Assembly: GCA_963814975.1 (NCBI GenBank) | Contig: CAWFFB010000010.1 | Span: 124,001-188,000 of the forward strand | Direction of reading: 5' to 3' | Length of the DNA stretch: 64,000 nt | DNA from: CAVUXJ01 sp963814975 | Lineage (GTDB): Bacteria; Acidobacteriota; Vicinamibacteria; Vicinamibacterales; CAVVIG01 | In this document: positions 10,127 through 18,604 of the stretch, piece after piece | How the letters are laid out: each line of letters starts with the position of its first letter | Position numbering within the stretch: the first letter of the stretch is position 1 | The notes under the pieces: generated by a model | Database searches by the model: none | What the model saw: only the letters and a program-made list of their open reading frames with translations | Told to the model about the DNA's origin: nothing | Position numbers and translations under genes: made by a program

Positions 10127-10299
10127 TGCAGAGCCACCTCCTGCTGCTCATCGTCTTTTCGTTCTTCGTGTCTTTGATTTTTGCCTTCCTTGCCAAGGAC
10201 GATCTGCGCGAGCAGATCAGGTTCGGCAGCCTCTTGTTCGCGGCGTTTGTCGCCACCGCCATCGTACTCGGCTGGTTGATGTACCCCGTCCCGTTGTAG
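10123..10299 (+). CDS. 58-residue two-helix membrane protein
   Basis: ATG overlaps the stop of the upstream membrane gene (ATGA overlap). It encodes 58 residues: helix at about 4-22, a charged loop AKDDLREQIRFG, helix at about 33-53, ending YPVPL. No homologue is recognised. The coupling and the clear membrane topology support a real gene. Confidence 0.6.
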   Translation: MMQSHLLLLIVFSFFVSLIFAFLAKDDLREQIRFGSLLFAAFVATAIVLGWLMYPVPL

Positions 10300-10301
10300 T
10301 C

Positions 10302-10467
10302 AACGGTGGCAGTTGACAGCTATCAGTCGACAGTAGGGCAGTAGCGATCAGCTTTCAGCTACCAGCTTGCTCACGCGGGTCTGGCTGATAGGCAAGTGAA
10401 ACGTGAGAACTGAGGGCCGAAAGCTGAGAGCTTCGAGAAACGAGTCGGAAACTGTCACTGAACCGTT
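10302..10467. repeat. Fold-back word-repeat spacer (before vanZ)
   Basis: The ends of the spacer are inverted complements: AACGGT, CAGT and GACAG blocks at 10302-10320 recur inverted at 10451-10467. Inside, AGCTTTCAGCT-type words near 10350 are matched by inverted GAAAGCTGAGAGCT near 10420. No gene is seen. Confidence 0.65.
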
Positions 10468-10473
10468 AACTTC

Positions 10474-10935
10474 GTGCTTGTGACCCGCCAGAACACTCAT
10501 CCCCTGCTGCTATGGGCGCCCGTCGTCCTCTACATGATGTTCATCTTCTGGCTGTCGTCGATCTCGCGGCCGCCGGACCTGCCGAGCGGAGTCTCGGATA
10601 AGGCCGCGCACGGGCTCTTGTACTGCGGCCTCGGCGCGCTGTTGGTTCGCGCGCGCGCCGGCGGGTGGCGGCGTCCGGTGACGCTCGGCATTGCCGCGGG
10701 GGCAATCGTCGTTGCGACGCTATACGGCATCAGCGACGAGATTCATCAATCTTTCGTGCCCCTCCGCCAGGTCGAGGTTCGCGATGTTCTCGCGGACGCC
10801 TTGGGGGCTTCGGTGGCGGCTGGAGCTCTGTACATCTGGTCCTGCATCGCCTACGCGAAACGACCGTTCGTGCCCGTGGACGAGCGCCGGACGAGTGCCC
10901 GCGCCGCCGAAGCAGAGCGAAAGCGTGGGGTATAA
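10474..10935 (+). CDS. VanZ-like family membrane protein
   Basis: About 153 residues with membrane helices and the VanZ-family signature SDEIHQSFVP followed by VRDVLADALGA. The family includes the teicoplanin-resistance accessory protein VanZ, but most members are uncharacterised and no resistance role should be assumed. GTG start at 10474, with another GTG two codons later equally possible. The C-terminal tail is charged and poorly conserved. Confidence 0.8.
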   Translation: MLVTRQNTHPLLLWAPVVLYMMFIFWLSSISRPPDLPSGVSDKAAHGLLYCGLGALLVRARAGGWRRPVTLGIAAGAIVVATLYGISDEIHQSFVPLRQVEVRDVLADALGASVAAGALYIWSCIAYAKRPFVPVDERRTSARAAEAERKRGV

Positions 10936-10936
10936 T
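10931..10936 (+). promoter_or_regulatory. Possible -10 box TATAAT before enoyl-CoA hydratase
   Basis: Perfect TATAAT overlapping the stop codon of the VanZ-like gene and only 11 bases before the next ATG. No good -35 is visible. If used, the transcript would be almost leaderless. Confidence 0.35.
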
Positions 10937-10947
10937 TCGAACTCGCC

Positions 10948-11730
10948 ATGCCCTTTGACAACCTGCTTCTCGAGCGCGACGACGCGGTTGCCCTCATCAC
11001 GATCAACCGGCCCCAGGTTCTCAACGCCCTCAACCTGGCGACGCTCGACGAGCTCAGGCGTGTCATCCTCGACCTGAAGAGGGACGATTCGGTGCGCGTC
11101 GTCATCCTCACCGGCTCGGGTGAGAAGGCGTTCGTCGCCGGCGCCGACGTCAACGAGCTCGCCGTGCAGACGCCGATTGCGGGCCGCGAGCATGCGCTCT
11201 CCGGTCAGCACGTGCTGGATCTGATCGAGAACATGGGGAAGCCGGTGATCGCAGCGATCAACGGGTACGCGCTCGGCGGCGGCTGCGAGCTGGCGCTGGC
11301 GTGCACGCTGCGGATCGCGGCCGACACCGCCAGGCTGGGTCAACCCGAAATCAATCTCGGCATCCTGCCGGGGTATGCAGGAACGCAGCGGCTGCCCCGG
11401 CTCGTGGGGAAGGCCCGCGCGATGGAGCTGATCCTCACGGGCACGCAGATCACCGCGAGCGAGGCCGAGCGCATCGGGCTCGTCAATCGTGTCGTGCCGG
11501 CGGCGGCATTGCTCCCCGAAGCGAAAAAGCTCGCCGGCCAGCTGGCCAGGCAGGCGCCGATCGCCATGCGCTACATCATCGACGCCGTCAACCATGGACT
11601 GGAGATGCCGTTCCTCGAAGGCTGCCGGCTCGAGGCCACCCTGTTCGGTCTGGTGGCAGGCAGTGAAGACATGCGGGAGGGGACACGGTCCTTCCTCGAG
11701 AAGCGGAAGCCGGAGTTCACGGGCAGGTGA
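10948..11730 (+). CDS. Enoyl-CoA hydratase / crotonase family
   Basis: Hydrates trans-2-enoyl-CoA in beta-oxidation. 260 residues; oxyanion-hole segment AFVAGADVNE (61-70) and the two catalytic glutamates of true hydratases, Glu114 in GGGCELA and Glu134 in GQPEINLG, are both present. This separates it from isomerase or dehalogenase relatives. Its stop overlaps the GTG start of ribH. Electrons from acyl-CoA oxidation could go through EtfBA and the membrane Fe-S protein at 49.7-53.5 kb. Confidence 0.9.
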   Translation: MPFDNLLLERDDAVALITINRPQVLNALNLATLDELRRVILDLKRDDSVRVVILTGSGEKAFVAGADVNELAVQTPIAGREHALSGQHVLDLIENMGKPVIAAINGYALGGGCELALACTLRIAADTARLGQPEINLGILPGYAGTQRLPRLVGKARAMELILTGTQITASEAERIGLVNRVVPAAALLPEAKKLAGQLARQAPIAMRYIIDAVNHGLEMPFLEGCRLEATLFGLVAGSEDMREGTRSFLEKRKPEFTGR

Positions 11731-12209
11731 CGACCATCGAAGGCACGCAGTCGGCCGCCGGCTTCCGTTTTGCGATCGTGGTGTCGAAGTACCACGACTT
11801 CGTCACCGGCCGCCTGCAGACCGGTGCGCTCGCGGCGCTGGCGGCGGCGGGGGTCAGTCCCGACGACATCACGATCGTGCGTGTGCCCGGCGCCTTCGAA
11901 CTGCCGATTGCCGCACGGCACGCCGCCGGGAGCGGGCGCCACCAGGCGATTATCTGCCTGGGATGCCTGATTCGGGGCGCCACACCCCACTTCGAATACA
12001 TCGCGTCGGCCGTTTCGCACGGGCTCGTCAGCGCCGCTGCCGCCACCGGTGTGCCAATCCTGTTCGGTGTGCTGACGACCAACTCGGTCGAGGAGGCGTT
12101 GGAACGCGCCGGCGAGGGCTCGTCCAACAAGGGGTGGGAAGCGGCCTGCGCTGCCGTCGAGATGGCCGTGGTGGTCACGAAGCTCGCCGGGCAAGCGTCC
12201 CGATCATGA
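11727..12209 (+). CDS. ribH: 6,7-dimethyl-8-ribityllumazine synthase
   Basis: Penultimate step of riboflavin synthesis, condensing the pyrimidinedione with dihydroxybutanone phosphate. 160 residues, normal length. Seen: FNxx-like opening VVSKYHDFVT, VPGAFELP, LGCLIRGATPHFEYI with the catalytic His, and FGVLTTNSVEEALERAG. GTG start overlaps the preceding stop (GTGA). It is followed 25 bases later by nusB, a pairing common in bacteria. Confidence 0.95.
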   Translation: MTTIEGTQSAAGFRFAIVVSKYHDFVTGRLQTGALAALAAAGVSPDDITIVRVPGAFELPIAARHAAGSGRHQAIICLGCLIRGATPHFEYIASAVSHGLVSAAAATGVPILFGVLTTNSVEEALERAGEGSSNKGWEAACAAVEMAVVVTKLAGQASRS

Positions 12210-12234
12210 GGCCTCCGCGCCGCACGAGCCCGGG

Positions 12235-12675
12235 ATGAACAAAGCCGACCGGCACCGCGCGCGGGAGGCTACGCTTCAGATCCTGTACCAGCACGAGATT
12301 GGGCGGTGTGAGATCGCCCAGGCAGTCGAGACGTTCTTCGGTCTCCAGTGGCCCCATGCCGAGCCGGCCCCCCGGGGGCTTCGGACGTTTGCCGCGGAGC
12401 TGGCCCAGGAGACGGTCCGTCAGCTGCCAGCGATCGATCCCCTGATAGCGGACACGGCCGAGAGGTGGCGGCCCGAGCGCATGGCGGTGCTCGATCGTCT
12501 CATTCTGCGCATGGCGGTCTGCGAACTGGTGCGCGACCCGGAGACGCCCCCCGCAGTCGTCATCAACGAAGCCCTCGAGCTCGCGCGCACGTTCAGCACC
12601 GAGGACGCCGTCAAGTTCATCAACGGGATGCTGGATGGGATTAGGAAGAAGATAGCGGCGGAACGCGAACGTTGA
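12235..12675 (+). CDS. nusB: Transcription antitermination factor NusB
   Basis: All-helical RNA-binding protein that works with NusE at boxA sequences of rRNA operons. 146 residues: opening RHRAREATLQILYQHEIG, then RMAVLDRLILRMAVCEL and PPAVVINEALELARTFSTEDAVKFINGMLDGI, the family's C-terminal signature. Directly downstream of ribH. Confidence 0.95.
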   Translation: MNKADRHRAREATLQILYQHEIGRCEIAQAVETFFGLQWPHAEPAPRGLRTFAAELAQETVRQLPAIDPLIADTAERWRPERMAVLDRLILRMAVCELVRDPETPPAVVINEALELARTFSTEDAVKFINGMLDGIRKKIAAERER

Positions 12676-12743
12676 CTCTCAAGGCTCCGGTCTCAAGACA
12701 GCAAAGCCCAAAGCGCAAGGCTAGAGGCTAAAGCCCAGAATCT
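12676..12743. repeat. Word-repeat spacer (nusB to lysS)
   Basis: AAAGCCC, AAGCGCAAGGCT and AGAGGCTAAAGCCC repeat in direct and inverted form, including the near-palindrome GGCTAAAGCC. Same style as the other spacers but less regular. Confidence 0.4.
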
Positions 12744-14245
12744 ATGTCCTCCCAAGAAGAACAAATTCAGCAGCGGCGGGCGAATCTGCAGGAGCTCGCG
12801 AAGCTCGGCGTCGAGATCTATCCGCGCACGTTTGCGCGGAAGCACACGGTGGCCGACCTGGTGGCGGCCCATGGCGAGCGAACGCATGACGAGCTCGAAG
12901 CCGAACGTCCCGAGACGGTGACAGCCGGGCGTATTCTGGCCATCCGATCGTTCGGGAAGGCGAGCTTTCTGGCCATCTCCGACGGGCGCGCGAAAATCCA
13001 GATCTACATCCGCCAGGACGCGCTGCCGCCGCTCGACTTCCAGATCTTCAAGCTGCTCGATTTCGGCGACTGGGTCGGCGTCGAGGGGCGGCTGTTCCGC
13101 ACGAAGACGCAACGAGCTGACCATCTGGGCCTCGCGCCTCTCACTTCCTCTCGAAGTGCCTGCTGCCGCTGCCCGAGAAGTGGCACGGTCTGACCGATGT
13201 CGAGATTCGGTACCGGCAGCGGTATCTCGATCTCATCGTGAATCCCGACTCGCGCCGGGTGTTCGAAACGCGCAGCCGCATCGTGGCCGCGATTCGCGAG
13301 TTCATGACCGCTCGCGGCTACCTCGAGGTCGAGACGCCGATGATGCAGCCGATCGCGGGCGGCGCGCTGGCGCGGCCGTTCGAGACCCATCACAACGCGC
13401 TCGACATGGATCTCTTTCTCCGGATCGCGCCGGAGCTGTATCTGAAGCGGCTGACGGTCGGCGGCCTGGAGAAGGTGTTCGAAATCAATCGCAACTTCAG
13501 GAACGAGGGGATTTCGACGCAGCACAACCCCGAGTTCACGATGATGGAGTTCTACGAGGCGTACGCCGACTACCAGGCGCTGATGACGATGACCGAGGAG
13601 CTCGTGTCGAGCACCGCGCGGCAGGCGATCGGCACCGATCGCATCACGTTCGGCGACCATCAGATTTCGCTGGCGCCGCCATTCGCGCGGGTGTCGCTGC
13701 GCGAGGCCGCGCGCGAGGCCGCGTCCCGCCGGCTCGGGCGCGAGATCGCGGAGGCCGAGCTGCGCGATCGCGAGCGGGCTGCCGGCCTGGCGCGACAGCT
13801 CGGCATCGAGGTGCCGCCGGGCTCGGGCGCGGGCCGGATCACCACGGCGATGTTCGAGGCGCTGTGCGAAGACCGGTTGATTCAGCCGACTTTCGTCTAC
13901 GATTTCCCGACGGAAGTCTCGCCGCTGTCCAAGCAGAAGCCGGACGATCCCGAGACGGTCGAACGTTTCGAGCTGTATATCGGCGGGTTCGAGGTCGCCA
14001 ATGCCTTCAGCGAGCTGAACGATCCGGACGAACAGCGCCGCCGGTTCGACATGCAATTGAAGCAGCGGGCTGGCGGCGATCTGGAAGCGCACGAGATGGA
14101 CGAGGACTACATCCGCGCGCTCGAGTACGGTCTGCCGCCTACGGCCGGCGAAGGAGTGGGGATCGACCGGCTCGTCATGCTCCTGACCAACAGCCCTTCG
14201 ATCCGGGATGTCATACTGTTTCCGCTGATGCGCCGACGCGAGTAG
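12744..14245 (+). CDS. lysS: Lysyl-tRNA synthetase, class II (two frame changes)
   Basis: Charges tRNA-Lys. N-terminal OB-fold anticodon domain (to about 13100), then the class II core: motif 2 FEINRNFRNEGIST with EFTMMEFYEAYADY, and motif 3 GEGVGIDRLVMLLTNSPSIRDVILFP. About 500 residues once joined, normal for the family. Extra bases near 13110 (before NELTIWA) and 13143 (before HFLSKCL) shift the frame by two in total. Flanks of both sites remain conserved, so sequence error is likely. Confidence 0.92.
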
Positions 14246-14330
14246 CTTTCAGCTCGCAGCTTTCAGCTCTGTCGGCTGAGCAGAGGCCCAATGCCTTAAG
14301 CTGACAGCTGACAACCGATCGCTGATAGCT
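14244..14330. repeat. Fold-back word-repeat spacer (lysS to lolC)
   Basis: AGCTTTCAGCT occurs twice in direct orientation (14244-14254 and 14258-14268). AGCTGACAGCT (14299-14309) and GCTGATAGCT (14321-14330) match it inverted at 10 of 11 and 9 of 10 positions. The first copy overlaps the lysS TAG stop and the last ends a few bases before the lolC start. Confidence 0.75.
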
Positions 14331-14334
14331 TTTG

Positions 14335-15569
14335 ATGATGAACATCCCGTTCGAACTGCACATCGCGCTCCGGTATCTGCTCGCCAAGCGGAAGCAGGCG
14401 TTCATCTCGGTCATCTCGTTCATCTCGACGCTGGGCGTCACGGTGGGCGTCATGGCCGTGATCATCGCGCTCGCCCTGATGACCGGGCTCCAGCAGGAAC
14501 TGCGCGATCGCATCGTCGGCGCCAACCCGCATATCTACGTGTGGAAGCAGGGCGGGATCGCCGACTATCAAGCCGAGGCCGACCGGCTGGGCCGGATTCC
14601 GCACGTCATCGGCGCGGCGCCCGAGATTCTCGGTCAGGGGCTGATCTCCGCCGGCCAGGATTCGCTGCCGATTCAGATCAAGGGCATCGACCCGGCGCTC
14701 GAGCCGCGGGTCACGGACATCGACGGGCGCCCTGGAGAGCGGCAGTCTGGACGCCCTGGCCGCGCCGGCCGATGAGCAGCGGGACGGCATTCTGATCGGA
14801 AAGGATCTGGCGGCCAAGCTCGGCGTGAAGATGGGCGACTCCGTGTTGGTGCTGACGCCCCAAGGGACGCTCTCGCCGATGGGCATGATTCCGCGGACGC
14901 GCCAGCTGCGTGTCGCCGGTATGTTCGCGCTGGGTCTGTACGAAATCGACTCGCAGTGGGGCCTGGTGTCGCTGGATGTCGCCAAGCGGCTGCTCGGCAA
15001 GCCTGGCGTCGAACTGATTCAGCTCAAGGTGGACGATATCTACGACGCGCCGCAGATTGCCGAGTCGATTCCCGACGACGCTTGGCAGCGAGTACATCAC
15101 CCAGGACTGGGCCGACATGAACCGGTCGCTGTTCGAGGCGCTCACGCTGGAGAAAGTCGCCATCGCCATGGCGATCGGCTTGATCGTGATGGTGGCTGCG
15201 CTGAACATCGTCGCGTCGCTCGTGCTGCTGGTGATGGAGAAGCATCGCGACATCGCGATTCTCAAGACCATGGGGGCGAGCGCGCGAAGCATGACGATCA
15301 TCTTCATGCTGCAGGGACTGATCATCGGGCTGGTGGGGACCCTCGTCGGCGCGGTGAGCGGCTACCTGGTTGCCCGACTGGCCGATCGATATGAGCTCAT
15401 CAAGGTGCCGATCGACGTCTATCAGGTCTCGCACATGCCGTTCACGGTGCTCCCGCTCGACGTCGCGCTCGTCGTCGGCGTGGCGGTGCTGATCTGTTTT
15501 TTCGCCACAATCTATCCGTCGCGACAGGCGGCGCGGCTCGATCCGGTGCAGGCGCTGAGATACGAATGA
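14335..15569 (+). CDS. lolC: Lipoprotein-releasing ABC transporter permease LolC/LolE-type (two frame changes)
   Basis: Inner-membrane permease that extracts outer-membrane lipoproteins for LolA. Seen: PFELHIALRYLLAKRKQAFISVIS opening, an N-terminal helix, a large periplasmic domain, then the FtsX-type domain with three helices (MEKHRDIAILKTMGA coupling segment) and the closing YPSRQAARLDPVQALRYE. About 410 residues. Extra bases near 14732 and 15082 move the frame. LolD follows, giving a lolCD pair; a single permease type is usual in many non-gamma bacteria. ATG at 14335 or 14338. Confidence 0.88.
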
Positions 15570-15587
15570 GACCTACCACAGTCAGAA

Positions 15588-15660
15588 CCGCCACGAACAC
15601 ACGAAAACACGAAACATGTCGTCTACAACCCTGTTGGTCGTGGTCTCGTGCTTTGGCGGC
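15588..15660. repeat. Fold-back word-repeat spacer (lolC to lolD)
   Basis: Tandem 8-base word CACGAACA / CACGAAAA / CACGAAAC at 15592-15615. The right half (15637-15660) is a looser inverted counterpart: its reverse complement starts GCCGCCAAAGCACGAG, against CCGCCACGAACACACG on the left. The remaining bases to the lolD start show no gene. Confidence 0.6.
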
Positions 15661-15715
15661 CGGCTCCAGACGGGCCGTCCTTGGTTCGCGCTTTCGCGGC
15701 ATGCGTTAGCGGGTC

Positions 15716-16390
15716 ATGCCATTTCTCGAGGCGCGCGGGGTTCGCAAGACCTATATCGCCGGCACGACGGTGCTGACCGTGCTTCGCGACCTCGATCTCA
15801 CGGTCGAGGCCGGCGAGATGGTCGCGGTTGTCGGCGCCTCGGGCGTCGGCAAGAGCACGCTCCTGCACGTCCTCGGTGGACTGGATCGGGCCGACGAGGG
15901 CCGCATCGCCATTGCCGGCAGCGAGCTGACGGAGCTCGCCGACAGCGAGATCGTCGCCTTTCGCAACCGCCGGGTCGGCTTCGTCTTTCAGTTCCACCAC
16001 CTGCTGCCGGAGTTCAGCGCGCTCGAGAACACCGAGATGCCGATGCGTATCGCGCGCGCCCCGCTCGCCGAGGCGCGGTCGCGTGCCACAGCGCTGCTCG
16101 GTCGCGTGGGCCTCAGCGAGCGCCTGACCCATCGTCCCGGCATGTTGTCCGGCGGGGAGCAGCAGCGGGTCGCCGTCGCGAGGGCGCTCATCATGGAACC
16201 GGCGGTCCTGCTCGCCGATGAACCGACCGGTGATCTCGACGAGCAGACCGCCGACTCGCTGCATGCCCTGCTGCGCGAGATGCACGCCGCCCACGGTCTC
16301 ACGTCGATCATCGCCACGCACAATTCCCGGCTGGCGTCCGCGTGCGATCGGATCCTTCGTCTCGAAGGCGGGCGACTGGTGCCGGGTTGA
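15716..16390 (+). CDS. lolD: Lipoprotein-releasing ABC transporter ATPase LolD
   Basis: ATPase partner of the LolC-type permease just upstream. 224 residues: Walker A GASGVGKST, Q-loop FQFHHLLPEF, signature LSGGEQQRVAVARAL, Walker B VLLADEPTGDLD and switch His in IATHNSRLA. The LPEFSALENTEMPM segment is typical of LolD. Start ATG at 15716. Confidence 0.92.
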   Translation: MPFLEARGVRKTYIAGTTVLTVLRDLDLTVEAGEMVAVVGASGVGKSTLLHVLGGLDRADEGRIAIAGSELTELADSEIVAFRNRRVGFVFQFHHLLPEFSALENTEMPMRIARAPLAEARSRATALLGRVGLSERLTHRPGMLSGGEQQRVAVARALIMEPAVLLADEPTGDLDEQTADSLHALLREMHAAHGLTSIIATHNSRLASACDRILRLEGGRLVPG

Positions 16391-16396
16391 TCAGCG

Positions 16397-16424
16397 CTCC
16401 GTTCTCCGTTCTCCGTGCTCTGTC
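16397..16424. repeat. Tandem 7-base repeat CTCCGTT
   Basis: CTCCGTT, CTCCGTT, CTCCGTG, CTCTGTC in exact 7-base register directly after lolD, continuing more loosely (GTTCCGCCGTTCTCC) to about 16442. GGTGGAACGG further right is a partial inverted match of CGTTCCGCC. Confidence 0.65.
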
Positions 16425-16522
16425 GTTCCGCCGTTCTCCGTTGTGAACGACCAGGTGGAACGGCGCCGACGAACGATCTGTTGAAGAGGTGGCGCGCGGT
16501 AGAGCCGCTCCGGACCAGCCGC

Positions 16523-16528
16523 TATAAT
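16523..16528 (+). promoter_or_regulatory. Possible -10 box TATAAT before the ABC exporter operon
   Basis: Perfect TATAAT seven bases before the start codon at 16536, without a clear -35. It would give a leaderless transcript for the four-gene operon. Confidence 0.4.
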
Positions 16529-16535
16529 CCGATCG

Positions 16536-17402
16536 ATGGGCCGTAATGGCGCGGTGGCAGTCATTTCGTTTGTGATAGCGCTTGCCGCGGTGGCTGCAGC
16601 GCGCGTCGAATCGATCGCTGACGCGCCGCCGGATGTGCTCATCTCGCGGCAGCTTGCTGACGCGCTGCACCTCACGCCGGGCGCCCCCCTTCGTCTGTCG
16701 CGCGACTCCTCCGGCGCGGATGCGCGCGACTTCCGGGTCGCGGGCGTCTACGAGCCGGTCGCCGATCCGATGCGGATCAACGCGCCGAAGCACGAAGTGC
16801 GTCTGCACCTGCCCGATTTGATCGGCATGATCGCGGATGGCGCCGATCCTCTTGCCAGCGAGGCCGTCGACGCCATCAATATCGCGCTCGCGAATCCGGA
16901 TGAGGCGGAGGCGTTTGCCCGGGACGTCGTAGCGCGGATCCCGGGCACCACCGCCCGTCCAGCTCGTGGCGCCTCGGGAGAGGCCCGGACGTTCGTCGTG
17001 CTGGAGCGTTTCCACCTCGCGATCGCCATCGTCACGATCGCTGCGAGCACCGTGTTCCTGCTGGCGCTTTCGGTGATGCTCGTGGACGAGCGGCGCGAGA
17101 CAGTCGGTTTTCTGAGGCTGATCGGTTTCACGACCCGGCGCATCCTGGCGCAGGTGCTGGTGGAGGGACTGCTCATCGCGGCGGCCGGATCGCTGTTCGG
17201 CCTCGGGCTGGCCGTGATGTCGGAGGGCCTCATCAACGGCTATTTCCAGTGGCACTACGATACCGCGCTCGTGTTCGTCCGGATCACCCCGGAGGTCGCC
17301 CTCCGGTGCGCGGGATTGGCCGTGCCGCTCGGCGCGCTGGCCAGCGTCGCGGCGTCCTGGGTGCTGCTGCGGCGGGATTTGCTGTCCCTGGCCCGCCGAT
17401 GA
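16536..17402 (+). CDS. ABC transporter permease, FtsX/MacB type (AttF/AttG-like)
   Basis: 288 residues: one N-terminal helix, a short extracytoplasmic region containing ISRQLADALHLTPGAPLRL, then an FtsX domain with three helices and the LVDERRETVGFLRLIGFTTRRI coupling helix. Shorter than the second permease, because the extracytoplasmic domain is reduced. The next gene starts inside its stop codon (ATGA), so the two permeases form one coupled unit, probably a heterodimer served by the ATPase at 18601. Confidence 0.82.
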   Translation: MGRNGAVAVISFVIALAAVAAARVESIADAPPDVLISRQLADALHLTPGAPLRLSRDSSGADARDFRVAGVYEPVADPMRINAPKHEVRLHLPDLIGMIADGADPLASEAVDAINIALANPDEAEAFARDVVARIPGTTARPARGASGEARTFVVLERFHLAIAIVTIAASTVFLLALSVMLVDERRETVGFLRLIGFTTRRILAQVLVEGLLIAAAGSLFGLGLAVMSEGLINGYFQWHYDTALVFVRITPEVALRCAGLAVPLGALASVAASWVLLRRDLLSLARR

Positions 17403-18604
17403 ACGCTTTCGCGTTCGCGTGGCGCAGCCTGATCCGCCAGCCGGCTCGATCCGTTCTCGGCATTGTCGGTGTTGCCGCAGTGTGCGCGCTGCTTTTCGAC
17501 ATGCTGCTGTTGTCGCGGGGGCTCGTCGTTTCGATGCAGGATCTCCTCGATCAGGTCGGCTTCGCGATTCGTGTGACGGCCACGCAGGCGCTGCCCGGCA
17601 GCGGGCCGCGCATCCGGAGCGCCGCGCAGGTGGCCGCGGCGATTGCGGGATTGCCCGATGTGGTCGAAGCCGTGCCGCTGGTGTTCGGCGACGCAGAAGT
17701 CACGTCGCCGAGCTGGCCTCGACCGCTCGTTGTCTCCTTTTTGGGCGCCAACGCATCGACCCGCCGCCCGTGGACGCTTGTCGAAGGGCGCGACCTGGCT
17801 GGAGATGCCGGGCTCGCGGGCCAGGTGCTCCTCAATCGCCGCCTCGCAGACGCCCTGAAGAGACGACCAGGCGACACGGTGACCCTGCGCGCTTCCTGCA
17901 GCACCAGTCCCTCGGCCGTCCCGCCCCTCGTGCTGGAGGTAGCCGGCATCGCGGCGTTCCCCTTCGACGACCCGACGCAGATGACAGCCGCATCGACGAT
18001 GCGCGAGGCAGCGCGGGCGTGCGGCGGCGGCGACGCGGACGAAGCGGACTTGTTGCTGGTCGCCCTTTCCCCTCGCGGCGATCCCGACGAGGTTCGCGGG
18101 GCGATACGCCGGCTGCGTCCGGACCTTTACGCCCTCACCAATGACGAGGTCGTGGCGCGTCTACAGCAAGCCGAGTTCTCGTACTTCCGGCAGATTTCCA
18201 CGGTGCTGACCGCTGTGACGCTGTCGTTCGGCGTGCTGCTGATTACCGTGCTGCTGACCGTTTCGGTAAACCAGCGGCTCGGCGAGATTGCGGCCCTTCG
18301 CGCGCTCGGTTTCTCTCAACGCCGTGTCGTCGCCGACGTTCTGTGTGAGGCCGCGCTGATCATCGGTATCGGCGGCGCGCTTGCCCTGCCGATCGGCCTG
18401 GCGCTCGCTCGAGGGCTGGACCGCATCCTGAAAGCGATGCCCGGGGTTCCAGCCGATCTGCACTTCTTCGTGTTCCAGCCGCGTGCCGTCGCCGTGCATG
18501 TCGCCCTGCTCGTGGCGACCACGATTCTCGCCGCGGTCTATCCGATGTGGATCGTCGCGCGGCTTCCGATCGCCGCGACGCTGCGCCGGGAGGTGGTGTC
18601 GTGA
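17399..18604 (+). CDS. ABC transporter permease, FtsX/MacB type
   Basis: 401 residues in the classical MacB-like order: amphipathic start AWRSLIRQPARSVLGIVGVAAV, helix 1, periplasmic domain (about residues 50-270), then three helices with the coupling segment NQRLGEIAALRALGFSQRRV and the ending PIAATLRREVV. ATG overlaps the preceding stop, and its own stop overlaps the GTG of the ATPase. Partner permease of the 16536 gene. Confidence 0.85.
   Translation: MNAFAFAWRSLIRQPARSVLGIVGVAAVCALLFDMLLLSRGLVVSMQDLLDQVGFAIRVTATQALPGSGPRIRSAAQVAAAIAGLPDVVEAVPLVFGDAEVTSPSWPRPLVVSFLGANASTRRPWTLVEGRDLAGDAGLAGQVLLNRRLADALKRRPGDTVTLRASCSTSPSAVPPLVLEVAGIAAFPFDDPTQMTAASTMREAARACGGGDADEADLLLVALSPRGDPDEVRGAIRRLRPDLYALTNDEVVARLQQAEFSYFRQISTVLTAVTLSFGVLLITVLLTVSVNQRLGEIAALRALGFSQRRVVADVLCEAALIIGIGGALALPIGLALARGLDRILKAMPGVPADLHFFVFQPRAVAVHVALLVATTILAAVYPMWIVARLPIAATLRREVVS

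Noticed and set aside
10474..10935. Glycopeptide resistance gene vanZ
   Set aside because: Only the broad VanZ-like membrane family is supported; no van cluster is nearby.
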